This document shows, one piece after another, positions 1 to 11,802 of a stretch of 64,000 nt of DNA. The stretch comes from Macrocybe gigantea (taxonomy: Eukaryota; Basidiomycota; Agaricomycetes; Agaricales; Callistosporiaceae). Each line of letters opens with the position of its first letter. Positions within the stretch are counted from its first letter, which is position 1. Location: positions 62,001-126,000 of the forward strand of contig SJRY01000228.1 of the NCBI GenBank assembly GCA_011319805.1. Reading direction: 5' to 3'. The notes under the pieces were generated by a model. That model worked only from the letters and a program-made list of their open reading frames with translations, ran no database searches and was not told the DNA's origin. Position numbers and translations under genes: made by a program.

Positions 1-84
1 CTCGGACTCGCGTTCCCGAACTGCTGCAATGTGCATTGATGGGTTTTTTTTTCTTCAGGATCACATGGAAAGAGAATGGAATAC

Positions 85-495
85 TCACTTTAGGTCTTCC
101 CATCGGGGGACTTCAGAACGTAGTACTACAAATGATTCTCTAGAGATGTCGACTTCGTGTTTGATGGTGATCCAGCCGTGACCGGGCGGAAAATCTCTCG
201 TGGCATAGAGATCCATCGAAGCAGGATCCCCAGGGTCCGATTTCCAGGTGACGTTCAAACATGCATCGGCCAGAATAGTCGCCCTCAACGAATTCAGTGC
301 CTTCGCAGGCACATGACTGCGGGTAATTCTTCTAGTCAGTATCGACCTGGATCTGAAATTGAATCGTCTTACGCCGAGGCCAACACAAACCATACACCCA
401 GGCGCATTTGAGTGCTGTTCCGGACAGCGTAAAGCGAGGTCTCGTTTAAGGAATCCGCCTGCTTTATTGCAGATTTCCATCGATGATGGTTTCAA
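85..495 (-). CDS. Partial hypothetical protein, 3' end beyond the window edge
   Basis: An open frame on the minus strand that ends at a good splice donor (GTGAGT, near position 87), so the protein should continue in exons left of the window. Its last 70 residues contain a stretch of the form VTWKSDPGDPASMDLY, the kind of VTW..DP..F/M.L pattern seen in secreted Ser/Thr-rich basidiomycete surface proteins. The first half is basic and unconvincing and may be intron or 5' UTR. No signal peptide is visible. Family assignment is inference; only the frame and the donor are seen directly. Confidence 0.3.
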   Translation of the reverse strand: MKPSSMEICNKAGGFLKRDLALRCPEQHSNAPGCMVCVGLGVRRFNFRSRSILTRRITRSHVPAKALNSLRATILADACLNVTWKSDPGDPASMDLYATRDFPPGHGWITIKHEVDISRESFVVLRSEVPRWEDLK

Positions 496-849
496 GGCGG
501 GAAGGGCAACTCATTTCATCTGATAATGAAGGACGTCATGATCAACGTATCTTGGATGCAAGATTGCACGCATGGAGACATGTCGCAGATGTCCAGAACC
601 GTTGATCAACAGCTTCTTGTGTGTGGCGGCAACTGACATCACGACACCGAGCTCTAAAAAAACCAGTGGCAATTTGATCTTTCTGTTGAACGATAACTTT
701 TACAAGGCTTTAAATTGTATACCACGAAGAAATGCAGGAACAAGATCGTGGTCCCTTCAATAGTTCCTATGTAACATATGAACAATAAGTAACGGAGTCT
801 AGGGCGAGAACGACGCGAAACTGATCGTACGACTGAGAGCCATAGCGCT
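496..849. other. Intergenic spacer
   Basis: Spacer between two minus-strand genes. Short open frames on both strands show no recognisable protein. It should hold the promoter of the left partial gene and the 3' UTR of the glyoxalase-like gene. Confidence 0.5.
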
Positions 850-1914
850 TCATGCAGATTCCGGAATCCAAACAATTTTGCCATATGGTGTCTTTCCTTC
901 CTTGCGCTCTCGTCCGCCATCAACCAGAAAGGCAACCTCGAATATACCCACTCGCTCATGTGCGAGCTGCCGAACGAACTCAACTTCCTCGTCGTTGGCC
1001 GGGCAACTGAGTATCAGGTTTGGTCTCTGGGGATTCCCAGTCGCGACGGTAGTGTCCAAAAGCCATTTGGCTTTGTCTGCGCCAGAGGAGAGAGGAGATA
1101 TTCCTAGCACCGTCGTGATATCGTGGGACAGCTCGGCGAAATGCCTATGATCGCAAAGGGCCCGTACGTGTGCAACTCCACGTACAGTGGATGGATGATC
1201 AGTGTTACTCGGCGGATCGAGAGGAACCTAGAAAGAAGTCTGCCTGAGTATGCCAAAACTCGACACGCACTACAAGACGCCCACCCTCAATCGTCGTGGG
1301 GTGACGTCTCCACAGAAGAAAGGCAGAATGCCCCGGCATTTCTGAGGTGGGTCAGTAACAAGCCACTCGACGAGTTGACCGTCCGGCCTTATGCGACCGC
1401 CTGCCTCTTCGGCGTCGTAACGGACAGCGGCACCTTGCTTTTCTGCACGTTGATTGATGACATCGGATATCTTGGTAACAAGAGATCCATTGCCAAGGAA
1501 GGCAAAGTCTATCCAGCCGGGGGTTGGTAGCCCAGTAATGCTTTTCGCGTTCTTCACGTTCCGGAGACCCGGGAGGGTAGTATGAAACAGGGTGCAGAAA
1601 TGCAATCAGCTCAATATAGACACCGTCCTTCAGCACCTACAAGTGGGGAAAGCGAGAGATTGTTCAATTATGTCTATCCGAAGAATATCGTCTCTGCACT
1701 TACGACGAGTGCATTCGCGGTCAAGCCATCGGTATGAGTCCCGCCTGGTATCACCCTATCAAGGGATCATTATTCGAGTAGAAGGACGAGCAGGAGTTGC
1801 CTCGACTTACTTGAAGCCCAAGTCTTTGAACTGTGTTGAGGCCTGCTCTACAGTCCCCGGCGGCGTCAGATGCACGATATGATCAAGGGTCTTCGTGTTT
1901 GTCGATACAACCAT
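850..1914 (-). CDS. Glyoxalase-like domain protein (one extra base in a C-run)
   Basis: Four exons: 1914-1811, 1755-1704, 1636-1285, 1227-850. The protein opens with KTLDHIVHLTPPGTVEQA and continues with a GVYIELIAF strand, a YPPGSPE loop, PGWIDFAFLGN, an EEAGGRRPDG-like loop and a C-terminal YGKIVW. This is the order of the glyoxalase-like family (PF13468), enzymes of the vicinal-oxygen-chelate fold; its substrate is unknown. His in DHIVH and Glu in IELIAF are the expected metal ligands. Exonic length is 886 nt. Removing one base at the five-G run 1519-1523 gives 885 nt, 294 aa, and joins the two conserved frames, so a one-base expansion there is the simplest explanation. It is divergent from the carboxypeptidase gene. 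A cytosolic location is likely because no signal peptide is seen. Confidence 0.8.
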
Positions 1915-2232
1915 GGGGCGCAGAATGTCGTTACTCCAATGTTAGGAAAGCGATATCAGGCAAGACGCTGACTGTAAGACAGCATTCGCTGGCGTATTTA
2001 AATGATGTGATGCTGATTCTTCTCAATTCATTCGGAATCCGCGGACAAGCTGTCTTTTTCCCATCGAAAACCAACGTTCGGCTGACATGTCGTTCTGCGC
2101 CCAGCTGAGCAAGGAAGCCGAGAGAGAAGTTCATGCCAGGAGGAGGCAATTACAAACCGCCTAAATTAGTAGCACGTGATCGACAGCATCACTTAGGCTC
2201 GCCAGGCCTGGACAACCGCATTGCCGTCGTCT
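1915..2232. promoter_or_regulatory. Shared divergent promoter region, glyoxalase-like / carboxypeptidase
   Basis: A 318 bp spacer separates two divergent start codons, so both promoters must lie here or overlap. Visible elements are an AT-rich TATTTAAAT near 1997-2005 and a perfect CACGTG E-box at 2173-2178, which suits a bHLH factor. Function is inference. Confidence 0.4.
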
Positions 2233-4247
2233 ATGATGAAGGCGTCGGCGTTGTTGATCTCGGGTTCTCTGTTTCTTCATACCCTATCCAGTCCTATTGA
2301 AGGAGGCAGCCAGATAGTCCTTTCGGGGGACGTCTCAAGCAATCTTCAAAGTTCGCCATCGATCACTTGGGTGACGCTACGTCGGCGTTTCTGGACGATG
2401 CCAAGAAGGGAATTCTGAAAGGAAAGAAGAATCTGCAGAAGTGGATGCATGATGGGAAAGAATTCATGAAGCAGAACGGTCTTCTGTGTACGTTGTACTC
2501 TGTGAATGCATGTCGACATTAGGTTGAGCGCTCATAACTGTTGTTTCACAGATGAATTGGTGTCGCACCCTTCTTTCTCGGATCATACCCTGCGCGTTAC
2601 AGAACCGCAATTGTGCGACCCTTCTGTAAAGCAATATTCTGGATACCTTGATGTTGCTGAGAGCAAGCACCTATTCTTTTGGTGGGTTATGTAGTGCACG
2701 CACCTCGTGGATTGCTCATGTATGGTATTTTGTCTCGGCAGGTTCTTTGAATCCCGCACCAATCCCAAGGATGCACCCCTCGTTCTTTGGCTTAACGGTG
2801 GTCCAGGCTGTAGTTCTTCCACTGGCCTGCTCTTCGAATTGGGTCCCTGCAACATCGCCGATGAAGGGAAGAACGTGACGTCTAATCGTTACAGTTGGAA
2901 CAAGCACGCCAACATCATCTTCCTTGATCAGCCCGTCGGCGTAGGCTATTCATACTCTGAGGACGGATCGACGGTGAACAATACTCCCCTCGCCGGCAAA
3001 GATGTCTATGCCTTTTTGGAGCTCTTCTTGAACAGGTTCCCCGAGTACTCCACTCAGTCTTTCCACCTTGCAGCGGAAAGTTATGGCGGCACCTATGCCC
3101 CGAATTTTGCCAGTGCAATCCACCACGCGAACAAGGAGCTGACTCTTGCCCCGAACCCGAGGCTGAAGCATATCAACCTCGCCTCCGTCGTTCTGGCGAA
3201 TGGGCTGACCGATCCATACGTGCAATATGGCGCACTGCCAGATTATGTCTGCGGCGGACCGTATCCTGTTCTGGGCGATCCCGAAGGACCTAGATGCCAG
3301 GCATTCAAGACCAGAGTCCCATTATGCCAGCGGCTAATCAAGACCTGTTACACCTTTGGATCGCAGTTTACTTGTGTTCCTGCTGTTCTCTACTGCAACG
3401 CGCAGCTTATGGCACCGCTTCTGCGTACGTGAACCCAAATGCTTCAAAAGCTTAATTCATGAAATTCCGCAGAAACCGGCCTGAATCCGTACGACGTTCG
3501 TTTGAAATGTGACCGGAGGAAGGATGGCGAGCTTTGCTATGCACAGCTCAGCTGGGTAGAGACGTGGATGAACAACCCCAAGAACAAAGCCGCCCTCGGC
3601 GTCAACCCTGAGCAGACTTTCGAGTCGTGCAATATGGACGTCAATCGCGCTTTCACGATGCAGGGCGACGGCATGCACAACTCGGCCGCTCTCCTACCGG
3701 AACTCGTGAATGATGGGATCAGGCTGCTTGTGTACGCCGGCGACGCAGGTCAGTGGCTCAGTTATTGTTCGAGGCGGTCTTCCACATGAAATAAACTTTA
3801 TCTAGACATGATGTGCAACTTCATTGTGAGCGGCCTCATCCAGATGGACGTTGATAAATCATGACAATGCTGCTTTGTCTAGGGAAATGAAAGATGGGTT
3901 GAGCAACTGGACACCAAGTTCCACCAGGAATTCGAAGAAGCGGACCCGGTTCCGTGGCGGACGATGGGCTCGGGACGAGTGGCAGGCCAGTTCAGGAGCG
4001 CCGGGGGAGCCGGATCCGGGGCCGGCAACGTTACTTTTGTTCAAGTTTATGAAGCTGGGTGAGTTTGTCCGCACGATATGAAGCACCGACGTACGGTTGA
4101 GCTTTCGTGAACAGACATATGGTTCCACACGACCAGCCTGAAGCAGCTTTGGTATATCATTTCTCCTCCGTTCACTCTGTCGCTGTGACTGATCTTTCGT
4201 GGCAGGATTTAATCACTAGATGGATCATGGATGTTCCGTTGTCTTGA
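2233..4247 (+). CDS. Serine carboxypeptidase (S10), secreted/vacuolar; one base missing in a G-run
   Basis: A carboxypeptidase Y-type peptidase that removes C-terminal residues in the vacuole or outside the cell. Eight exons: 2233-2487, 2552-2681, 2742-3424, 3473-3748, 3806-3825, 3883-4058, 4115-4151, 4206-4247. The signal peptide is MMKASALLISGSLFLHTLSS. Conserved blocks are WLNGGPGCSSSTGL, the catalytic serine in ESYGGTYAP (codon 3079-3081), the catalytic aspartate in YAGDADMMCN (split by the intron after 3748) and the catalytic histidine in GHMVPHDQPEAA. Exonic length is 1619 nt. One extra G in the run 2325-2329 makes 1620 nt (539 aa) and joins the signal-peptide frame to the propeptide frame (AIDHLGDATSAF). 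Exon 5 is only 20 nt. Several N-x-S/T sites are present. Confidence 0.9.
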
Positions 4248-4613
4248 ACTCGGAGGCATTAGCACAATTAATACCCGTTTAAGCATGTTCTCCTGCAGGG
4301 ATCTGTCACACTTCTCAAGGGCAACTTTGACGTTTATTGTCTGCGGGCTACGAATCTAAATATTGACATTGATAAATAATGGGCATGACGTGCGCGCCAA
4401 TAAGTACAGAATAAATCATGTTGCGCCGACCTAACGACGATGAAAAAATACAGAGAAGGTTAGTCCAACAGCGAATAGATACAGTGTGGTGAATATCGAA
4501 AGCGAATCTCGGGGTATACATCCTGCGGCTCGGATGGGAGGATTTTATGGCGAGCAACGAAAAACAGACGTCATAACGCAGAAGAACCGGAAAAGAGGAG
4601 AATCATAAACGGA
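4248..4613. other. Convergent 3' UTR spacer
   Basis: AT-rich sequence between the convergent carboxypeptidase and HMG-box genes. No gene or repeat is seen; polyadenylation signals for both genes should lie here. Confidence 0.5.
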
Positions 4614-6204
4614 TCAGTAAGTCTGGAAATAAGTGTTCATGTCCTGTGCATAGAACGCTTCGTCGCTCATCCGAGCGGTCGTTTCCCCAACTGGGTGGTG
4701 TCTATATACGTGGCGACATCGTAACTTTGCGAGCCGCTGAATTCGTAGCGCGTGTCGTAAGAGCTCGGAGCGGGTTGTTGGAAGCTCGGAGCGGACTCTG
4801 CCACCGTGGCAACGCCCATGGGAGCGAAAGAGGGCTGAGCTGGCGCCATCCACGGATCGTTGATCTGGGTATAATTCGCGAGCGCGAGCGCCAGCTCCTC
4901 CTCTCCAGGGATAGGCTGGTAGTCTGTGTAAGACGGGCTCGAGCCGTCCTGGTAGTGATCGACCGATGGGGGTGAACCCCATGGGGAAACGTTGGATGCC
5001 GTCATGAGAGGCGCGACGGACGGTGGCTGTCCGTCCCAACTCGCGAGCGAAGAAGACGAGGCGAACATTTGCGGGGGTATGTTCACTTCTTGGCTTGTGA
5101 ATTGCTTCCCAAACGGATACTCCGGGTCGATGTCGAGCGGGGGAGTGAGCTGGCCCTCGGGCGTGTAAAAATCGACCGATGATCCGGAAGAGGTCTGCCA
5201 TGTTTCGCGGGTTCAAAGGGCAAAAGTCAGCCACGGTCCAAAGTCGGAACGGAACAGAACACGCTGTCAAGAATGTTCCTTACCTCAAAATACCTAGGGT
5301 CAAAGGCGTTGGAAGAGACCGCGCCAGCCATCGAAGGTCGGTTGCCCATAGCCGATCTGGAACGCTTGATTGCCAATCTCGGAGAAGGAGACGCCCAGAC
5401 GCCCGAGATGAATGGATGCTGCCCAAAGGGGAGCGATGGCACCGACGCTGATCGACGCCGATTGCCCTTCACCGCTGACATGTCTGTCGGGACAGAAGGC
5501 AGCGGTGGGAGCGTGGACGCCATCTCCGACGCCTCGGGCTGGGCGCTCGCGCTCGGAAGCTCCGGTGGCGGCATGCTGACATCCGCGACCGAGGACGCAG
5601 GGGACTTGACCGAGGACGCCTGCGAGCTCCCCTTTGCCGGTGAAGTCTGAGAATTGGGCTTTTTGACGTTGCGGCGCATGGGGCGAAAACGATAGTGCGG
5701 ATACAGCTCTGCGTGCTTCTTCTTCTCCTCTTCTGCGAGCTCCTTGAACCGGTTCTTCTCTTCAGATGGAAGCTGATGCCACGCCTCGGCGGCCCGCTTC
5801 GACAAGGTCTTCTCGGCCTGCGAGCCAGGCGGTCGACGCACCCGCTTGCCCTCCCGGGTGTGCGTCCGCGAGTACTCGCAACGGAAGATGATGAACGGGT
5901 TACGGGGGCGCGCTACCCACGCCGGATCGCCTCGCCGCACAGGCTCTGCCGCCTGATTCGAATCTCCCTCTCCTTCTTGCGAGAGGGAAGACGTGCTCGA
6001 GGCGGGAGAGGCAGGTTCGAGGGCGATCGGAGACGACCTGCCGCTCGGCAGCTGTAGAACGTCATCGGACGGCTGAGGAACTGGAACTTGCAGACCCATG
6101 AGGGTGAGCGTCGAGGGATGAGAAGGAATCGGTGGCGCGGCGCTTATCGTGTCTTCCTTAGTTTTAGGCGACCTCCAGCCAAACGCTCGTGCGAGGGAAG
6201 ACAT
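4614..6204 (-). CDS. HMG-box (MATA-type) transcription factor
   Basis: Exon 1 is 6204-5284 and exon 2 starts at 5194. Residues ~105-185 form an HMG box: RPRNPFIIFRCEYSR, then a basic helix, EKTLSKRAAEAWHQLP and a lysine-rich third helix ending PHYRFRPMRR. The single-box MATA type fits fungal mating and developmental regulators. The rest is disordered, rich in Ser, Pro and Ala, with a C-terminal Tyr/Gln/Pro-rich region that could activate transcription. As written the frame stops at 4667 (482 aa). One extra base in the four-C run 4685-4688 would instead continue to 4614 (500 aa) with the tail DEAFYAQDMNTYFQTY. I favour the longer form, but the choice is inference. The long empty region upstream may be its control region. 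Confidence 0.8.
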
Positions 6205-9200
6205 GGCCGAAGGGAAGCAGAAAGGGAATAGCGTCGCCTGAACAACAACAAAAAAAAGATTATATGAAGGGTCTTAAAGTTTTGCGTGGGTCACTTTTTA
6301 AAGCATCTGAACAGGCTAATTCGTCCCGGGAGCCAAACGTTTGCATTGTTAATTATGAATGTGCCGGTCACAATTCGAAGATCTGAGATATGTTCTTTGA
6401 CTTGTGGCAGTGGACTCGATCGTGATCGGCATGGGCATCTGAACGCTTCCAAAGAGCTAACTGTGCTGAAATCGAGGGTGTAAATCTCCAGATATATCCC
6501 ATATCATGTCCATCGAGATGCATCTCACCGGACAATAATGGTACGTTCGAACCGAAGACAGGGCCATCGTCCCCCGAGTTTGCTTTTGTATATAGAGATA
6601 GCCTCTTTTCTCTCGCCCCAAGGGCCATATTGTCACCTTCAGGGGTCTAGAAGGGATCACGAGGAGAGGATGACGCGCCTCGTCAGCAGGCAGTGTCTCT
6701 CGTCTAATTGTGTTTTTTTCTTTCTCTTTTTTGCTCGTGATATCTGTCGCAGAGCCGAGGAAGCGATTTCCAAACAGGCCGGGATGCAATGTTCTCTCGC
6801 AGCGTTCTAGTCTAGAGGGACGCCGTCACCGCGCTCTAGAAGAAAGCACGGGTGCCAATGGCATCACCTTTGGAAATTGAGCCCAAGGTTTCTCGTGACG
6901 GTAAACAAATGTCAGCTGTATGTAATTCAATCGCCGGGCGGGGGAGGGGATTCCTCTGAGGACGAATTGCGCGTAAGCAACCCGATCATGGATCAGTTGA
7001 CCGCAGGTTATGCCACCTTTTCGTAAATGCTTTTCAAAAAGTCAGCCAGTGCCTGAGTAAGATGGCGTCTCCTAACGCTTTCCCGTTATGGCTGCCAACT
7101 GCTTCAGCAAGACAAAAAGCCTTTCCCTAAAGAATAGGGAATCGAGAACGACCAGCTGAGCTAAGCGCTTGGGATAAAGGAAGAGGACAGGCTTACCAAA
7201 TGCGATGTCGATCTAATTTGCTTTTCTTCGCATCACGACTGACCCAAAGAAGGACGTTGAGCACGCGAATGAAATCACTCCTCATATCGCTCGATGATCT
7301 TCCTTTAAGCTCTCCCCGATAAGAAGCCCGAATGATAAAGTAATATTTCAGAGAGACCGTGACCGGCGGAAAAGCCTCTTTCGTTGGCCATTCCAAATAC
7401 TTCCCAGCAACCAAAATTGCTACAACGTCTTGTACACGTCCAAGCAGTGAATTGCAAAAGCCAAAGGAAATTCGTCTCTGACAGAGGTCTACCGACGGCG
7501 CGTGCACCCTGCTTTGGTAAGAAGAAAACGACATGGGATGACCGAGCTATCTAGTGTCCCTGGAAGAAAAATGATCCCAAAGTTGAGGGTGCAAAAGTGT
7601 TGTCCAAAGTCAGGTTGGACGGATAGAAAACGACCCCGATTCAGACCGGTTTGGCGGTACCGATGCGCGATGATGCGTTCGGTGATGTTGCATGTGCCCG
7701 TCATTCTCGAGGGGTGGTGCTCAAATAAATCGGACTCCGAGGACTAAAAGGTCGCGTGCGTTCTTTTGTTTTCGTTTAGAGTTCGGTGCTGCGCCAATTC
7801 GAGAGCCACGAACATTTGCAGACGGAACGAAAGTTGGTGAAAAAAAGAGTTCGGATAGCAGGTGAACAAGACTGACATCGAAAGCAAGACAAGAAGGAAC
7901 TGAGTCGATGACGATCGTTTACGAGTCTACCGGCGGCTTTGCAGAACGAAGACGCACTAGTTTGATCTTCATCTCTGTCTTCCTTGTATGTCTTCTGCTA
8001 TTTCCTCACGGCGGCATTCGCAGAAAGAAAACATAGCCATCTTGGGCCTTCTGATGGAACAATAGGCACTCACCGCTCCCGGGACGTCTTGGGGAGGGGA
8101 TTAGTCACCACACATATGGATTCTTTTTTTCGCCTTTGATTAATATACCATATTTTCCATAAAATTTCCAGTGAAACACTCCGAATGTCCGTGGAGAACA
8201 ATGGGCGTACTCAGGTACCAGATGTATTCCAGGAGATCTTCAACCTTTGCGCGCTGCACCTGCTGCGTCCAACAGTCGGGAGGACGCATGTCTCGAAGGC
8301 AAAGGTCGCGCAATGAACGGTTACTAAGAAGGGCTTTGACGTCGATGTCGGCTTCTTGAATTTTGGGAGCGACTCAATAGAACGTGGGGAAGGGAAAGCC
8401 AAGGATAGGGTCCTTGGGCATTTTCGAGATGCAGGGAGACCGGAGCGCATCCGACACCGACCCTCTCTCATCACGCCAATGTTCTAATCCATCTTTTTTG
8501 TAGCGTGATACGCGGCTAATCAGAAAAGAGGGCAGCATAGAGCGGCGCGCGTTAGATTGTGCTGGAAATCAGTCAAATTCCGTGTGCTTCGTCCTACGCG
8601 GGGCAGTCAACGCGATGATGTGCGAATTGCTTGATTTACTTTTTCCAGCAGCATATTGAGCTCGACTCTTGACAAGGCGGTTGATGGAGGACGTCGAACG
8701 TATCAGACACTTTAGAGGCCAAAGAAAAGAAAGCGTGCACACGGATGACGGGATAGCTCAAATCTGCAAACGGACCGTTTTTGATCAGAAAAAAAAAGTC
8801 CAATTTTATTCAACCCGCGCAGATCAGAATTCTGTTTTCCACCTTGTTCTAGCCCTACATGACGAGAAGCATGGCGCGGTCGGCTACGCGACGCAAAGGG
8901 CGGTCGAATGTACGCGTCAGCGGCCGTGCGACGAGCGGCCGTCGCGCGCCCTAGTCGAAACGCGCTTACCCGACCTTCCTTTGTTGACCTTCCTTTGTCC
9001 AAAATTTGGAATGCGAGATGAATAGTAGGCGTTGAAGAGTTGAAGAGTCCCGTAAAAGTGTACGCGTAGACAGAGTCTTCAGACGACAGAGCTCAGCGAT
9101 GTGTAATGAGTATTGGAGACCGGCCTCAACAAGGGCAGACGGAAGAGTGAGATAGCGCATTTCGAGCATCAGAAAAGTACGTTATAACCTACCTGACGCT

Positions 9201-10405
9201 AAGCATACGGAACTTGAAGCGAACAGAAAACACGGAAAATGAGCCGGGTGCTCCCCGTTCGAAGAAACCATTCGGCCTGTCTCAGAACACCGCTAGACTC
9301 GGTCGCGAGCGCTCGACGCAAAGGAAAAAGTTTCAGAGGGCTCCGAGACTATCGTTCGGAGCCGTGAGCAACAGCACCAGATGACCCGTGGCTAGCCCAG
9401 GAAAGGGGCGGAGAGTGGAGGAATGATGCGGGGCGTAAATATGACCAAATACATGTTCCGTTCCGACGTGCTGCTCCGTTCCGGCCACTCCGACAGTCGA
9501 ATCTCGAACAAACGAAAGGTCGGAATGAACCGCCTTCGTTCTGACCGAAAGAATGTTATCTGAGTAGCAAACTCCAATGGGGAAACTGAACGTCGCATGA
9601 TGATTTCTTTTTCTCTGCATTTTAATTCGACAGTATTTGTATTTTTTTTTGTTCATAGGTCTCGCAAGGATGGCAAGATTTCAGATTGACTGAGATGAAC
9701 AGAAAAATAGGAGGTCGTTCCGAAATGCCATTGTTGGGCGTTTGGGGCATTGCAGAGGAATGGAGGGTGCATCGTGCAGAGCTAGCTGTACCACTCGGTG
9801 CAGTCTGAGATGGGAACAGAAGTGACGAGGGCCAGGGTTTCTTACTCTAGGAATTGGCAATCTGAGCTGAAGCAGCCTTCAGGAGGTACAAAGCGGAGGA
9901 ATGGTGAGCCGCACTTGCTTTCCGCGAAATGTCGCAGTTCGATCGCGCCGTAGTCCGCTGTCCAGACTCCATTTGCTGAACATGGAACGAAAACATGCAT
10001 TTTCCGCACCAGATACCCTTCGTCGAGAGACCGCGCTTTGGGGCAGCAAGCTGGCAGAGCAGAGGCAGACGCAACGGGAATGACTGACCGTCGGGGTCCA
10101 AAGAATAGCCCGAACAGAACGGGGAGAGTTTGCCATTGTCGTTCGCTGTCAGTCCCACCACCAACCAGATAATGATTCTCTAACAATCCATCACGACGAC
10201 GAACTGCTCCTTTCTTCCTTTTCTCCGTGTACCATTATCACCGCAGCTTGAAAGCCTCAAACGTGTCTTGGGCGCTTGGCGATTGTACTCGTATTTTTTT
10301 ACTTCAACGACGCCGTTCTCCTATATTGCTACCGCTTAGGGTGGCCCTTTTCGCAAGTCATATATCCACGTTGGCGACACTAGGGAGATCCTCTTGGCCG
10401 CCAAG
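6205..10405. other. 4.2 kb region without a convincing gene
   Basis: All six frames are broken into pieces under 120 codons with no recognisable domain, signal peptide or coherent exon chain. It lies upstream of the HMG-box gene and of the membrane-protein gene, so it can carry promoters and long 5' UTRs. Three similar short strings with a GAGGAATG core occur at 9417-9430, 9754-9767 and 9893-9909 (the first two next to short frames translating HHSS), which may be worn repeat remnants. CT-rich and A-rich patches are frequent. Nothing firmer can be said. Confidence 0.5.
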
Positions 10406-11802
10406 ATGTACATTAGTAGAATCGAAGACGAACTGGGTCAGAGGGGCGTCATGTCTCCATCGGATTACAGTAGCATGGTGGTGACGAAACGGGAAATACC
10501 CAAGATTAATGGTTCCTCTGGCGGTATGTCTCTCTGCTGCTGCAGCGCCCGGCCTGCGCGTGGACAGCTCTACACGTCTTCTGCTCGCTGACGCCCGAGT
10601 ATGCGTCCAGGTTTTATAGCGCTGGTGGTGTGTCTCATCCTCATCATCCTCATATCGTGTGCAGGGATCCTGTACCTCATCCACGAAGAGAAATCCGACG
10701 ATGTCCAATCACGGCAGAACAGGCGGTACCTCTCCTCATCCCACGCCTCTTCCGACCGCCCATACAAAACCGCCCCGACGACCGCTTTCCTCGCCTCACT
10801 GAACCCCGCCCGCTGGCTCCCCCAGCTCTTCGCCCGGCGCACCGCAAACCACACGCGGATAAGCTCGGACCACATGGCCATGAAGCGCGGCAGCGAGCGC
10901 GGGTGGATGAAGGCCAGCTCGCGCGACGACTGGGAAACCGACTCTGTGGACGATACCCGGCATCGCGGTGCCAGCCCGCACCTGCGAGGTATCGCCTCCA
11001 GCAGTCTGCACAGCACGATGCTCGCCCGCGCGATGGCCGAAAGCCCCCTACGCACGTCCTCTTCAACGCCGGAGCAAGTCCACACGGCCGCTCGGGCTTC
11101 GTCCCCCTCCACATCCTTCTCCCCACCGCCTTCCATCGCACATCCATACCCACATCCATACTCGCATCCATACGCCTATCCGAGCGCGAGCCCAAGCCCC
11201 GCACCGCCCAAAACGACGTCCGACCCAAACCTCAGCAGTCCTAGTGTGCGCTTCGACCTACGCAGCGGCGGCGGCGGTGGCGCTGGTGTCGGCGTTGGGC
11301 TCGGACTGGGTGGCCTGGGCGGCCTCTTTGCAGACCCGCATCCCCAGCCGTCGCGCTCGCTCTCATTTGGCTCGCCCTCGCCTTCGTCGTCCTCGCTTGC
11401 CGCGGTAGCGACGGCGAGCCTGGGCCCGAGCGGGGCAGGCAACGGAGCTGGGGGCGGCGGTGGTAGCGGGCGCAGTGTCGCTGGCTCGTCATCGCCTCCG
11501 CCGTCGTTTGCCATCGTGCGATCGACGTCGCCCGAGTCAATGTCGATGCCGATGCCGATGCCGATGTCTATGCAACCGCCACATCCCTCGTCACAATCGC
11601 AACATCGGGACGAAGAAAGACAGCAGCCACCAATACCAGTAGAGCAGGAACGGAGCAGGAGCGGACGTCGACGCCGATACCGTCAGCGCAGAGCGGGTTG
11701 AGCATGGTCAACCTGGACGGCGAGGGACACACGTTTTCGACTCAGGCGGGGCTCGTCATGCGCACGCTGCAGGGCGGAACAAAGTTTGTGGAGGGGCTTT
11801 AA
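10406..11802 (+). CDS. Single-pass membrane protein with long disordered tail
   Basis: Exons 10406-10523, 10611-11589 and probably 11643-11802 sum to 1257 nt (418 aa). The start MYISRIEDELGQRGVMSP is followed by a short polar segment and a transmembrane helix, FIALVVCLILIILISCAGIL, at residues ~41-60. The remaining ~350 residues are Ser/Pro/Gly-rich and disordered, with HPYPHPY repeats, a Gly/Val stretch and a GATGCC triplet tandem encoding SMPMPMP at 11540-11570. The end, FSTQAGLVMRTLQGGTKFVEGL, is in another frame from most of exon 2, so I infer a 53-nt intron 11590-11642 (weak GTCACA donor, CAGTAG acceptor); a frameshift is the alternative. The family is unrecognised. Topology suggests a short outside N-terminus and a cytoplasmic tail. 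Confidence 0.65.

Noticed and set aside
7193..9656. Several 60-120 codon ORFs in the gene-free region
   Set aside because: They overlap on both strands, do not chain through introns and show no family resemblance.
10570..11228. Long minus-strand ORFs opposite the single-pass membrane gene
   Set aside because: Arg/Gly-rich shadows of the GC-rich Ser/Pro coding strand, which has the membrane helix and clean splicing.
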